DNA of 13,502 nucleotides. It comes from CALKYB01 sp964510575 (GTDB lineage Bacteria > Bdellovibrionota_C > UBA2361 > SZUA-149 > CALKYB01). The notes beneath the pieces are model-generated. The model searched no databases. It was not told the origin of the DNA and saw only the letters and a list, made by a program, of their open reading frames with translations. Each line of letters opens with the position of its first letter. Within the stretch, counting starts at the first letter, position 1. This document shows positions 1 through 8,000 of the stretch, one piece after another. The stretch lies in NCBI GenBank assembly GCA_964510575.1, contig CAZECN010000053.1, forward strand, positions 1-13,502, written 5' to 3'. A program made the position numbers and the translations under genes.

Positions 1-224
1 GCCTTTCCCTGAAAACCATCAATCTTTCTGTAAACCGTCATGAACACATCCTGAAGAACTTCTTCTGCGTCTTCGGAGTTTCTAGTCAACCTCATTGCTA
101 GGTTATGAACTTTTGTTTCGTAGCGTGAAACCAGTTCTTCGTAACTTGCGATGCAACCCTTGGTGAATTGCTCGATTAGAATCAAATCTTCGTCTACTTT
201 TGGTTTACGTTTTCTTCCAGCCAT
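1..224 (-). CDS. ECF-type RNA polymerase sigma factor, N-terminal part (runs off the window edge)
   Basis: Reads from ATG at 224 down to base 1, giving 74 residues before the sequence ends. A basic N-terminus (MAGRKRKPK) is followed from about residue 28 by sigma-70 region 2. Residues 52-65 (DAEEVLQDVFMTVY) match the conserved region 2.2 surface that binds the beta' clamp, and the preceding ETKVHNLAMRLT stretch fits region 2.1. Regions 2.4 and 4, which recognise promoters, lie outside the window, so the ECF subgroup cannot be named. Family role: directs RNA polymerase to a specific regulon, often under an anti-sigma factor. A GAGGGA ribosome-binding site at 232-237 (minus-strand sense) sits 7 nt before the ATG and supports this start. 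It lies downstream of trmFO on the same strand, but the 234-bp gap suggests its own promoter. Confidence 0.85.
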   Translation of the reverse strand, partial: MAGRKRKPKVDEDLILIEQFTKGCIASYEELVSRYETKVHNLAMRLTRNSEDAEEVLQDVFMTVYRKIDGFQGK

Positions 225-231
225 TTTGTCT

Positions 232-237
232 TCCCTC
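232..237 (-). promoter_or_regulatory. Ribosome-binding site of the sigma-factor gene
   Basis: Minus-strand GAGGGA, 7 nt upstream of the ATG at 224. It is the only purine-rich site near the start and decides the start codon. Confidence 0.6.
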
Positions 238-331
238 AGATACCTACTGTTCGGTTTTTAAAGCCGTCTTCTCCCACATCAAACGGACACTGGTTTTTTA
301 GGTCGTTCTGCTAAGCAGTGATTATTGGTTT

Positions 332-349
332 GAATCAGTGCGAATCAGT
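332..349. repeat. Tandem 8-bp direct repeat with 10-bp period (operator-like)
   Basis: GAATCAGT occurs at 332-339 and again at 342-349, separated by GC, so the two copies lie on the same face of the helix. It sits about 110-125 bp upstream of the sigma-factor start. A tandem binding site for a regulator is possible, but this is inference from the layout alone. Confidence 0.4.
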
Positions 350-390
350 TCTCGACCCTGAAACCACCTTACGGGAGGGTAGGTTTGGGG

Positions 391-410
391 TTGTCACGGA
401 GCTGTAACAA
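391..410. promoter_or_regulatory. 20-bp imperfect dyad, operator-like
   Basis: TTGTCACGGAGCTGTAACAA has half-sites TTGTCAC and GTAACAA that match as inverted repeats at 6 of 7 positions around a central GGAGCT. It lies between trmFO and the sigma gene. The form suggests a dimeric regulator site, but no specific family is recognised. Confidence 0.3.
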
Positions 411-458
411 GATTGGTTGGATAAGGTAAAAACCTGAAAATATTAGATAAACGGTAAA

Positions 459-1841
459 TTAACGGCTTTCTAGGGCAATTTCTGGGGGTATTTCTGTAAG
501 AAAAGGAACTTCCGAAGCTAATTTTTCTGCCTGTTCTAGGGCAAAGTTTGCAGCCTTAATGCGACGATCCTTTTTACTGATGCGTCTTTTAGGAGAGTTA
601 AGATATCCCGGCATTAGCCCAAAACTGATGTTCATTGGCTGAAAGTCTTTCCTGTCAGGGTCGCTCACATATGAGACCAAGGCTCCAATGGCAGTCTCAT
701 CGGTGAATTGAGGTAAGGCCTTTCCCTGAACCAAATGAGCGGCACCAATCCCAGCCACTAGACCAGCAGCTGTCGACTCTACATATCCCTCTACTCCAGT
801 TATCTGGCCGGCGAAAAATAGTCCAGGCTGGCTTCTAAGTTGAAGCTCTGGTGTGAGACAACAAGGTGAGTTGATAAAAGAATTTCTGTGCACAGAACCA
901 AACCTGACGAATTCAGCATTTTCTAGTCCGGGAAGACTTTTAAATATTCTTTCTTGGTCTGGTCTTCTCATTTTGGTCTGCATGCCAACCATATTCCATC
1001 GATGGCCATCACTGTCATCCATTCGAAGTTGAATTACTGCCCAGGGTTCTTCTCCTGTTCTAGGATCAATCAGTCCCACAGGTTTCATTGGACCAAAGCG
1101 TGGAGTATCGACTCCTCGACTGATCATCTCTTCGACTGGCATGCAGCCCTCAAAAGGCCTTAGATTATCAACCTTATCGCTTTCGACTTCTTCTTTGCCG
1201 CCGTAAAGCTCAGCCCCTTGAACAGCCTCTATAAAAGAATGATACTCTTCCTTGTTAAAAGGAATATTCAGGTAATCGTCTCCGCCTTTGTCGTAACGAG
1301 ACTGTTTGAAAACTAAGTCAGTATTAATACTCTCGCCTAAAATAATCGGGCTAATTGCATCAAAGAAAGCTAAATGTTCTTCGCCAGTAAGTTTCTCAAT
1401 TGACGCTGCTAAGCTAGGTGAAGTTAAGGGACCGGTGGCAACTATTACTGGGGACTCTGGAGAGGCTTCAGGAATCTCCTCTACTTCACCCTCTATGTAG
1501 TCAATTAGAGATTCGGCTTTTAGCTTTTCTTCAACTAGGCCACTGAACTTATCTCTATCCACGGCCATCGCTCCACCAGCAGGGATCTCTGCTTTAAGTG
1601 CGCAGTCCATTATTAGTGAATTGAAAACTTTCAACTCACCTTTGAGCAGGCCAACTGCATTGGAGAGGGCGGCTCCTCGGAAAGAGTTAGAACAGACCAG
1701 CTCAGCGGGTTTTCCCGTTTTGTGGGCCTTGGTCATCTTTTCTGGACGCATCTCATGTAGCTCAACGGCTACGCCTCGCCTGGCTAACTGCCAGCTAGCT
1801 TCGGAACCTGCTAGGCCCGCTCCTATAATCTTTACTCTCAT
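459..1841 (-). CDS. trmFO: TrmFO, FAD/folate-dependent tRNA (uracil-54-C5)-methyltransferase
   Basis: A 460-residue cytoplasmic flavoprotein that makes 5-methyluridine at position 54 of the tRNA T-loop, using methylenetetrahydrofolate as carbon donor and FADH2 as reductant. The N-terminus carries the FAD-binding GAGLAG motif at residues 7-12. Next comes the TrmFO signature ELHEMRPEKMTKAHKT, with LVCSNSFRG around Cys50 and RPFEGCMPVEEM around Cys233. These two cysteines correspond in context to the functionally important Cys53 and Cys226 of the Bacillus subtilis enzyme. The C-terminal NISFGLMPGYLNSPKRRISKKDRR block is also typical, and the length is in the usual 435-460 range. ATG at 1841 is the only ATG or GTG start after the upstream in-frame stop; its Shine-Dalgarno sequence is weak. 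It is transcribed divergently from the E2 gene. TrmFO, rather than GidA/MnmG (about 620 aa), is supported by the short length and the paired cysteines. Confidence 0.96.
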   Translation of the reverse strand: MRVKIIGAGLAGSEASWQLARRGVAVELHEMRPEKMTKAHKTGKPAELVCSNSFRGAALSNAVGLLKGELKVFNSLIMDCALKAEIPAGGAMAVDRDKFSGLVEEKLKAESLIDYIEGEVEEIPEASPESPVIVATGPLTSPSLAASIEKLTGEEHLAFFDAISPIILGESINTDLVFKQSRYDKGGDDYLNIPFNKEEYHSFIEAVQGAELYGGKEEVESDKVDNLRPFEGCMPVEEMISRGVDTPRFGPMKPVGLIDPRTGEEPWAVIQLRMDDSDGHRWNMVGMQTKMRRPDQERIFKSLPGLENAEFVRFGSVHRNSFINSPCCLTPELQLRSQPGLFFAGQITGVEGYVESTAAGLVAGIGAAHLVQGKALPQFTDETAIGALVSYVSDPDRKDFQPMNISFGLMPGYLNSPKRRISKKDRRIKAANFALEQAEKLASEVPFLTEIPPEIALESR

Positions 1842-1925
1842 GGCAGCTCTGATAGCAGCTCCAGGCCCTAAACCAAACTCAGGGAGAGATAAATTGTCTC
1901 TTATTGATTAATAAGGGTTTAATAC

Positions 1926-1940
1926 CGGTTTAAAAAACCG
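1926..1940. promoter_or_regulatory. Perfect inverted repeat over the -35 region of the E2 promoter
   Basis: CGGTTT (1926-1931), AAA, then AAACCG (1935-1940) is a perfect 6-bp palindrome with a 3-nt spacer in the divergent trmFO/E2 intergenic region. It covers the proposed -35 box, so a repressor or other regulator site is plausible. It could equally be a chance AT-rich palindrome. Confidence 0.35.
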
Positions 1941-1956
1941 CAGATTTTGCTAAAAT
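1929..1956 (+). promoter_or_regulatory. Candidate sigma-70 promoter for the E2-lipBA operon
   Basis: An extended -10, TGcTAAAAT (TG at 1948-1949, TAAAAT at 1951-1956), is preceded at 16-bp spacing by a weak -35, TTTAAA (1929-1934). A start site near 1963 would leave a leader of about 60 nt before the ATG at 2023. Called from motif likeness only. Confidence 0.45.
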
Positions 1957-2022
1957 ACCCCCCATATAACAAAGAATAGACAGATTAATTTAATCATAAA
2001 TCTCGGTGGAGACTCAGAGCTT

Positions 2023-3330
2023 ATGGCTGTAGAAATTACCATGCCCCAACTTAGTGACACTATGGACCAGGGGACAATACTTACCTGGCTCAAAAAAGAA
2101 GGTGACACAGTTGACCGTGGCGATGAGTTAGCTGAAGTCGGTACAGATAAAGCTGACTTGCCGATTGAATCTTTTTACCAAGGTACTCTACTTAAAATAT
2201 ACGCTGCTGAAGGAACAACTGTTCAGGTTGGCGAAGTGATCGCTGTTGTTGGTGAAGCCGGCGAAGCTGTCCCAGAGAAATCAACTGGTGGGGCTGCAGC
2301 AGCTTCTTCTGAGCCAGCTGCTCAAGCCAGTAGTTCTGTTCCTAGTCCAGCACCAAGTTCGACACCGGCTCCTACACCAGCCCCGGCTGCGGCTGCCCCA
2401 GTTAATGGTTCTCAACCAGATAGAATTAAGGCTTCCCCACTTGCCAAGAAACTAGCCGCTTCTAAGGGATTAGACCTTTCTTCTGTTCAAGGGAGTGGCG
2501 AAGGTGGAAGAATTGTAAAGCGTGACGTCGAGTCAGCTGGTCAGGGATCAGCAGGAGCGGCTATGGCTGTTGGAGCTGCCGCCGCGACAGCTACAGGGAT
2601 TGCGGCTGTTGCTCAGTCTCAGCAACCAGCCGTACAGGCTGCTCCACTCTCTGCATCAAGCCAGCCTCTGTCTCGAATGAGACAGACGATAGCGGCAAGA
2701 ATGGTTGAGGCTACTACTACAATTCCTCATTTCTATCTTACCTCGGCTATTGAAATGGACGGGGTGGTTAAGCTTAGAAAAAGCCTTAAGTCTTTGCCTC
2801 ATTACGAGGGTTTGACCTTTAACCATGTAATTATAAAAGCCGTGGCTCTGGCCTTGAGGAAATTCCCAAGAATTAATGCCTTCTACGCCGAAGGTAATAT
2901 GGTTCAGCCAGGGAATGTAAATATCGGTATTATTACGGCTGTTGAGGATGGTCTTTTAATTCCAGTCTTGAAAAACGCTGACCAAGCTCATTTAGCTGAC
3001 ATTGTGGATGATGCTAAAGGTTTAGTTAACCGAGCCAGAACTGGTCGACCTAAAGGGGATGACCTGACAGGAGCCAGTTTCTGCATCTCAAACGTTGGGG
3101 CGTTACCGATTGAGAGTTTTACTGCGGTTATCAGCCCTGGCAATGGCGGTATTCTAGCTGTTGGGCAGATTGCTGATGAAGTAGTTGCTTCAAGCGGGGA
3201 GCCGTCGGTTAAGAAAATAATGAGAGTCACTCTTTCTGTGGATCACAGAATAATTGATGGAGTGATGGGCGCAGAATTCTTGGCTGAGCTTAAAACTTTA
3301 CTTGAAGATCCAGTTCTTCTGCTTGCCTAA
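2023..3330 (+). CDS. pdhC: Dihydrolipoamide acyltransferase, E2 of a 2-oxo acid dehydrogenase complex (probably pyruvate dehydrogenase)
   Basis: The 435-residue E2 core enzyme takes the acyl group from E1 on a swinging lipoyl arm and passes it to CoA. One lipoyl domain spans about 2-80, with the lipoylated lysine at Lys43 in GTDKADLP. An Ala/Pro/Ser-rich flexible linker follows (about 81-132), then the E1/E3-binding domain (about 134-170, RIKASPLAKKLAASKG to GGRIVKRDVE) and a second Ala-rich linker (about 171-210). The catalytic acyltransferase domain runs to the end, with the active-site motif DHRIIDG at 407-413 (His408, Asp412). Substrate class is inferred: the LSDTM lipoyl signature and single lipoyl domain fit pyruvate dehydrogenase, but a branched-chain or other complex is not excluded. 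A GGTGGAG site at 2005-2011 lies 11 nt before the ATG. The stop overlaps the lipBA start by one base. No E1 or E3 gene is adjacent. Confidence 0.92.
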   Translation: MAVEITMPQLSDTMDQGTILTWLKKEGDTVDRGDELAEVGTDKADLPIESFYQGTLLKIYAAEGTTVQVGEVIAVVGEAGEAVPEKSTGGAAAASSEPAAQASSSVPSPAPSSTPAPTPAPAAAAPVNGSQPDRIKASPLAKKLAASKGLDLSSVQGSGEGGRIVKRDVESAGQGSAGAAMAVGAAAATATGIAAVAQSQQPAVQAAPLSASSQPLSRMRQTIAARMVEATTTIPHFYLTSAIEMDGVVKLRKSLKSLPHYEGLTFNHVIIKAVALALRKFPRINAFYAEGNMVQPGNVNIGIITAVEDGLLIPVLKNADQAHLADIVDDAKGLVNRARTGRPKGDDLTGASFCISNVGALPIESFTAVISPGNGGILAVGQIADEVVASSGEPSVKKIMRVTLSVDHRIIDGVMGAEFLAELKTLLEDPVLLLA

Positions 3331-4934
3331 TGCATACTGAAGTAAAGTTTGTACCCGAACCTCAGGAACCTAATACAAGGGACCAAGCTACCTCACTCGA
3401 GGTGCAATCTTTTTCTGAGCCTCAGGAGTATTTGCAAATGCTCGAGCTGCAGAAAAAGAGCATGCTCGATAAAATAGATAACAGAGATTTGTCAGATCAA
3501 CTTCTGCTTCTTGAGCATGAAGACGTTTATACCACTGGTAGGGGGGTGGCTTTCCAAACTGGTTTAGCTGAACCTTTATCGAGCATTCCTTGGCACGAAG
3601 TGTCTAGAGGTGGAGAAACTACTTGGCATGGGCCTGGTCAGCTAGTGGCCTATCCAATATTCGACCTGAGTCGAATGGAACAAGACGTTCATGTTTTTCT
3701 TCGCAAACTTGAAGGGGTGATTCTTTTACTTCTCAAGCGCTATGGTCTTGAAGGACAAAGGCGTGAAGGCTTAACGGGTGTTTGGTTAAAGGATACCCAA
3801 GATATGTGGCGGAAAATTGCCTCAATCGGCATCGGAGTGAAGCGTTGGGTTTCTTATCATGGAATTTCTATCAATATTGATAATGACCTAAGTGCTTTCC
3901 AAGCTGTCTCGCCCTGTGGTCAGCAGGGAGAAGTGATGACTACTCTATTCGATCAACTGATTGAAAGAGAGCTTGATATTCCAAGCAAGACTGAAATTCG
4001 TTCAACTTTAGTAACCTGTTTTACCAAAGTCTTTAAGCTTGAGTTGGCCGAAGGGCAAGGTATAGAGCTGGATAAAACCTTTATGCCTCCTTGGCTTAGA
4101 GCGGCTCCTCAGCAAGTTTCTGAATTCAGCAAGACTCGTGACGTAGTTGATTCCTTGAGGTTAGTGACAGTCTGTGAAGAAGCGCAGTGCCCCAATATGG
4201 GCGAGTGTTGGTCTCATAGTACAGCGACTTTCATGATTATGGGGGAAAACTGCACCCGTCGCTGTGGCTTCTGTTCTGTGAAGGATGGTTGGCGAGGGGA
4301 TAATCTTCAGCCGCTTGATCCTTTAGAGCCTTACAGAGTTTCTCAAGCCATTAAGCAACTCGGACTAAAGCATGTAGTTATCACTAGCGTTAACCGAGAT
4401 GACTTACCTGACATGGGAGCTGAGCATTTTCACAAAGTGGTTTCTGCTATTAAAAAGCATTCGCCTGAGACAGGGATTGAGCTTCTTGTTCCTGACATGC
4501 GTGGCTCCAAGGAACTTCTTTGCGAGATTTTGAAGTCCGGTTTGGTCAGCGTTCTTAACCATAATGTTGAGACTGTGCCTCGCCTCTACAAGAGAGTTCG
4601 TCCAGGTTCTCAGTTTGAAAGATCTCTCTCTATCCTTCGCTGGGCCTCAGAGCATGAGGGCGTGAAATCCAAGTCAGGCTTTATGTTAGGCTTAGGAGAG
4701 AGTGAAAAAGAAGTGCATCAGCTCCTAGAGAAGTTGGCTGAAAACGGAATCAACATTGTTACGATTGGCCAATACCTACGTCCCACGGCAAAACAGCTTC
4801 CAGTTGAAGAGTTTGTTCATCCTAAAAAGTTCGAAGCTTACGAGAAATTTGCCGAAAAACTGGGATTTTCTCATGTCGAGTCAGGCCCACTTGTGAGAAG
4901 CTCTTATCACGCTTGGTCCCATCTGAAGACCTAA
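3330..4934 (+). CDS. lipBA: LipB-LipA fusion: octanoyltransferase joined to lipoyl synthase
   Basis: A 534-residue protein combining both steps of de novo lipoylation. The LipB domain (about 24-235) has LLLLEHEDVYTTGRG, RGGETTWHGPGQLVAYPI, the catalytic Lys162 (RKIASIG) and the acyl-accepting Cys196 (SPCGQQG); it moves octanoate from acyl carrier protein to a lipoyl-domain lysine. After about 16 linker residues, the LipA domain (about 252-534) starts at MPPWLRAAP. It carries the auxiliary-cluster motif C-x4-C-x5-C (Cys282, 287, 293), the radical-SAM motif C-x3-C-x2-C (Cys308, 312, 315) and the C-terminal RSSYHA, whose serine ligates the auxiliary cluster. All key residues of both enzymes are present, so both halves should be active. 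The ATG shares one base with the E2 stop (TAATG), implying translational coupling to the substrate gene. In E. coli lipB and lipA are separate genes; the fusion is the odd feature. Met252 could also start a free LipA. Confidence 0.95.
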   Translation: MHTEVKFVPEPQEPNTRDQATSLEVQSFSEPQEYLQMLELQKKSMLDKIDNRDLSDQLLLLEHEDVYTTGRGVAFQTGLAEPLSSIPWHEVSRGGETTWHGPGQLVAYPIFDLSRMEQDVHVFLRKLEGVILLLLKRYGLEGQRREGLTGVWLKDTQDMWRKIASIGIGVKRWVSYHGISINIDNDLSAFQAVSPCGQQGEVMTTLFDQLIERELDIPSKTEIRSTLVTCFTKVFKLELAEGQGIELDKTFMPPWLRAAPQQVSEFSKTRDVVDSLRLVTVCEEAQCPNMGECWSHSTATFMIMGENCTRRCGFCSVKDGWRGDNLQPLDPLEPYRVSQAIKQLGLKHVVITSVNRDDLPDMGAEHFHKVVSAIKKHSPETGIELLVPDMRGSKELLCEILKSGLVSVLNHNVETVPRLYKRVRPGSQFERSLSILRWASEHEGVKSKSGFMLGLGESEKEVHQLLEKLAENGINIVTIGQYLRPTAKQLPVEEFVHPKKFEAYEKFAEKLGFSHVESGPLVRSSYHAWSHLKT

Positions 4935-4940
4935 GGTTCG

Positions 4941-5008
4941 TGCTTATCTTCGTTGCTCGGCGGGATCTCGTCGTCGCTGCGGCGTGCTACTGCACGCCTC
5001 GATAAGCA
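4941..5008. repeat. GC-rich palindromic intergenic element (REP/MITE-like)
   Basis: This 68-bp stretch is bounded by perfect 8-bp inverted ends, TGCTTATC (4941-4948) and GATAAGCA (5001-5008). It contains a perfect 7-bp hairpin, GGCGTGC, TACT, GCACGCC (4981-4998). Its GC content is clearly above that of the flanks. It starts 6 bp after the lipBA stop. It may be a repetitive extragenic palindrome or a small non-coding mobile element, and could also act as an RNA hairpin at the 3' end of lipBA mRNA. Only one copy with this exact sequence lies in the window. Confidence 0.55.
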
Positions 5009-5025
5009 TAGTCTCTAGAATTCAG

Positions 5026-5058
5026 AAAGTTGATTTCCGAGCTAGGAAACTTTTTTTT
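5026..5058 (+). terminator. Terminator-like hairpin with T8 tract just before tamB
   Basis: The stem TTTCC (5034-5038) / GGAAA (5045-5049) has the loop GAGCTA. It can be extended, past a 4-nt bulge, by AAAG (5026-5029) / CTTT (5050-5053), and runs into eight consecutive T (5051-5058). It could end the E2-lipBA transcript or attenuate read-through into tamB, whose ATG is only 11 nt after the T tract. The stem is AT-rich and short, so the call is tentative. Confidence 0.4.
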
Positions 5059-5069
5059 GTGTAAATTTC

Positions 5070-8000
5070 ATGCGTCGTCTTCTCTGGCTATTACTGTTGA
5101 TTCTTGTGCTGTTGTTCACTGCAAGAATAACGGGCGGCTATTTTCTGGGTAATTTTATTACTGGGATTCTTGAGAAGGGAACTGGTGCTCAAGTTCAAAT
5201 CGTCGATCCAAGAATAGAGTTTTTACCGCCTGGGGCCACGGCCAGTGGCTTTTCTATCCGTTCTGCAGGAGAAGAAGGAAACTCAACAGCTGAGTATGTG
5301 ACGGTTGACGTCGACTTTCCAGCCCTTCTGAAAAGACAGGTTGTTATGTCGAACTTCAGGATCGAGGGGGCAAAAATTGATTCCAGAGATGAACAAAGTG
5401 GTTTTATAAAATTGATTCAGGCTTTAACTAGAAAGCCTAAAGATCGGCAAGGTAGTGATCAGCCCCAAGAGGGAGAGCAGTCACTAAACACCGAACCAGC
5501 TGCTGAACCAGAATCGCCTAAAAAAAAGAGTAAATGGAAAGCTTGGGTTAAGGACATTACGGTCATAGCCAGTGACCAGCCAGATTCCTTAATCCTAAAT
5601 TTCCCGAAATTCCGAGTTGTTTCGAATGATGCGGTTTATTCAATGTCTGAAGCTGACGAGCCCAAGACTTTCAACGCCAAACTACTTGGAACTACAACTC
5701 GCCTTAAACATATCAATGGCACTGAACTCCATGCCTCTGATGTAAGTTTTAAAGGGCTTATGGGGAAAGGGATAATTGAGTTTAAGGACTCTTCTTTTTC
5801 CTATCAGGATCAAAACCACATCGCCTTTGAAGGAGACATGGTTGTCGGTAAAGAAGGTTACTATCAAATTGAATATCAAAGTAAGTTCAGTAACGATTAT
5901 ATAAAATCTATTAAATTAGGGGGAAGCACTCCTATTCCGTTTTTAAAAACAGATCTTAAGATGAAAGGCACATTGACTAACAGTCTAGTTAGTCCTGACC
6001 TTGCCGGTGAGTTTGAGGCAGATATTTTGGATAACATTCCAGCGATCAGTCTGGAAGAATGTTCCCCGAAGAACCTCAGGGGAGAATTCCTTTTAAAAGA
6101 TAAAAGCTTCCGAATGTTTCAACTTAATTCTGAAGATTTTCTTACTTTTGGTGAGTTTGATCTTGAGCTTAGTGGTCCAAGACCTGTTTCGTTTAGAGGC
6201 TCTATTGAGTTTGACTCTGAAAATGAATTTTATAGAGGATGCCTCGATCAGATTTATTTGTTGTCAGCCAGCCTGGATGACTTTTCTGAAAGTCGACAGA
6301 AAATTAAAAATCTAGACTTTGACTACTCCGGCGTTTTAGAGGGGCCAGTTCTTAAAGGTACTATTAAGTCCGAGATTGAAACCTTGGCTAGTAACTCCAA
6401 TGCAAATCTTGACGTCGACATGGAATGGGAGAGAGAGAATCTAAGAATTAACTACAATGAAGCGGAAAGAATTGAGGGAGCTTCCAGGGATTTGAGTCAG
6501 AGTGTATCTTCAATTGAAAAAGGTGGAGTTCTCAATGCAGAGCTTGAAATTAACTTACTTAATCGCCAATTCAATCTAAAGAAATTCCAATCTGACAATT
6601 ACCCAGGGAAACGATTACTTGGAAGACTCTCCCCTTTTATGACTGAGGAGACGGCATCTACTCTTGGGAAAGTGTTGGGTTCAAGGAGCTTGATAAGCGC
6701 TAACTTGAAGGAAAGTTTAAATTCAAATTGGACATCTGTTTTTGATCTCGGCGGGCAAATTGTAATTAGCAATTTGATTGATGACGGTTCTCGGGAAAAC
6801 GGCGTGGAGTGTGATCTCAAGTCTAGCAATGAAGGGGTTGAGCTTAACAATTGCATTCTCGCCTTGGATGATGGTCGCGTTACTCTCAGTGGTTTATTAA
6901 AAAGTGGAGGCGGGGGAGACCTTAGCCTTTGGGCAGAAAAATTTGATTTGGACAGCTTCTATTCTGACTTGCCTTTTAAGCCAGTAGTTGGGGGAGAGTT
7001 TCTTCTAAGTTTTGATGACGCAAAGAACATCTCTTTTCAGGGATCTGGAGATAGCTCTTTGTTGTCTCGAAAAAACTCCTACCGAGTAGTTGATTCAGCT
7101 TTTCAGGTAAAAGGAGATTCTGAAAAAATGAAACTCCAGTTATTGGGAGGAAAAGGAATCAAAGCGGGGAGTGCCACTATTCCACTTGGGGCTTCTAGCG
7201 ACCTGGCAAGTGTCCAATTAGAGCTCGAAAATTTTTCTTTTGGTCAATCTCCGGCGGCTGCTCGGGAAAACTTTCTGGATGGAAGACTAGACTATTCTGG
7301 CTCTCTTAGTGATGCTTTAGCCGGCACGGGAAATCTTAAAGTTTCTAAAATTAACATGGGAGGCAAATCAGTTGAAGGGATCGCTTATCCACTGGAACTT
7401 GAATTAAAAGAAGGCGGCATTGAGTTCGATCGAATTAGATTCATTTCTGGAGGGGCAGACTTACTTATTGACGGTAGGCTTAATAAAGCATCTGGCTGGA
7501 ACCTTAGCCTCAATGGTTCCTTGAGCCTTGATCAATTAAATTGGGTGAAATCTAACTTGGAACAACTCTCTGGTACCATGGACATGGACTTGAGAATTAC
7601 TGGAAAGGCTGCCGAGCCTGAGCTTTACGGTTCAGCTGACCTAGTTAAAGGCTTAGTTTCCTTTGCCATTGGACGCTCTATCGTAGGTGCTAATGAAGTT
7701 CAGGGAAGACTTGACTTTCAAGGTAACGACCTAAGCATAGCTGACTTAAGTGCAAGAGTCGGTAGAGGCCATATAAAGGGAGCTGGGGAGTGGAAGAGTT
7801 TCTTATCCCCCGATCAGCGAAAGCTTGATCTGGGCTTAACTCTTAAGGATATCGAAATTGCTCCCAGTCAGGAACTTAGTTTGAACTTTGGAGGTAAACT
7901 ATTTTTAGTGAAGACCGAGAATAGTTCTTTGGCTTTAAAAGGTGATATTGAACTTGATAAAGCTTATTACGAGAACTCGGTAGATCTATTTCGTATGCTT

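Noticed and set aside
361..386. Bulged hairpin AAACCACCTT/AGGGTAGGTTT in the trmFO-sigma gap
   Set aside because: It needs a bulge and a G-T pair and has no T tract or conserved riboswitch core; too weak to call.
424..435. AGGT-AAAA-ACCT hairpin after the trmFO stop, considered as a terminator
   Set aside because: Only a 4-bp stem and no T tract in the minus-strand direction.
954..1911. Three plus-strand ORFs opposite trmFO
   Set aside because: They are antisense to a clear, full-length trmFO, show no family motifs and lack ribosome sites.
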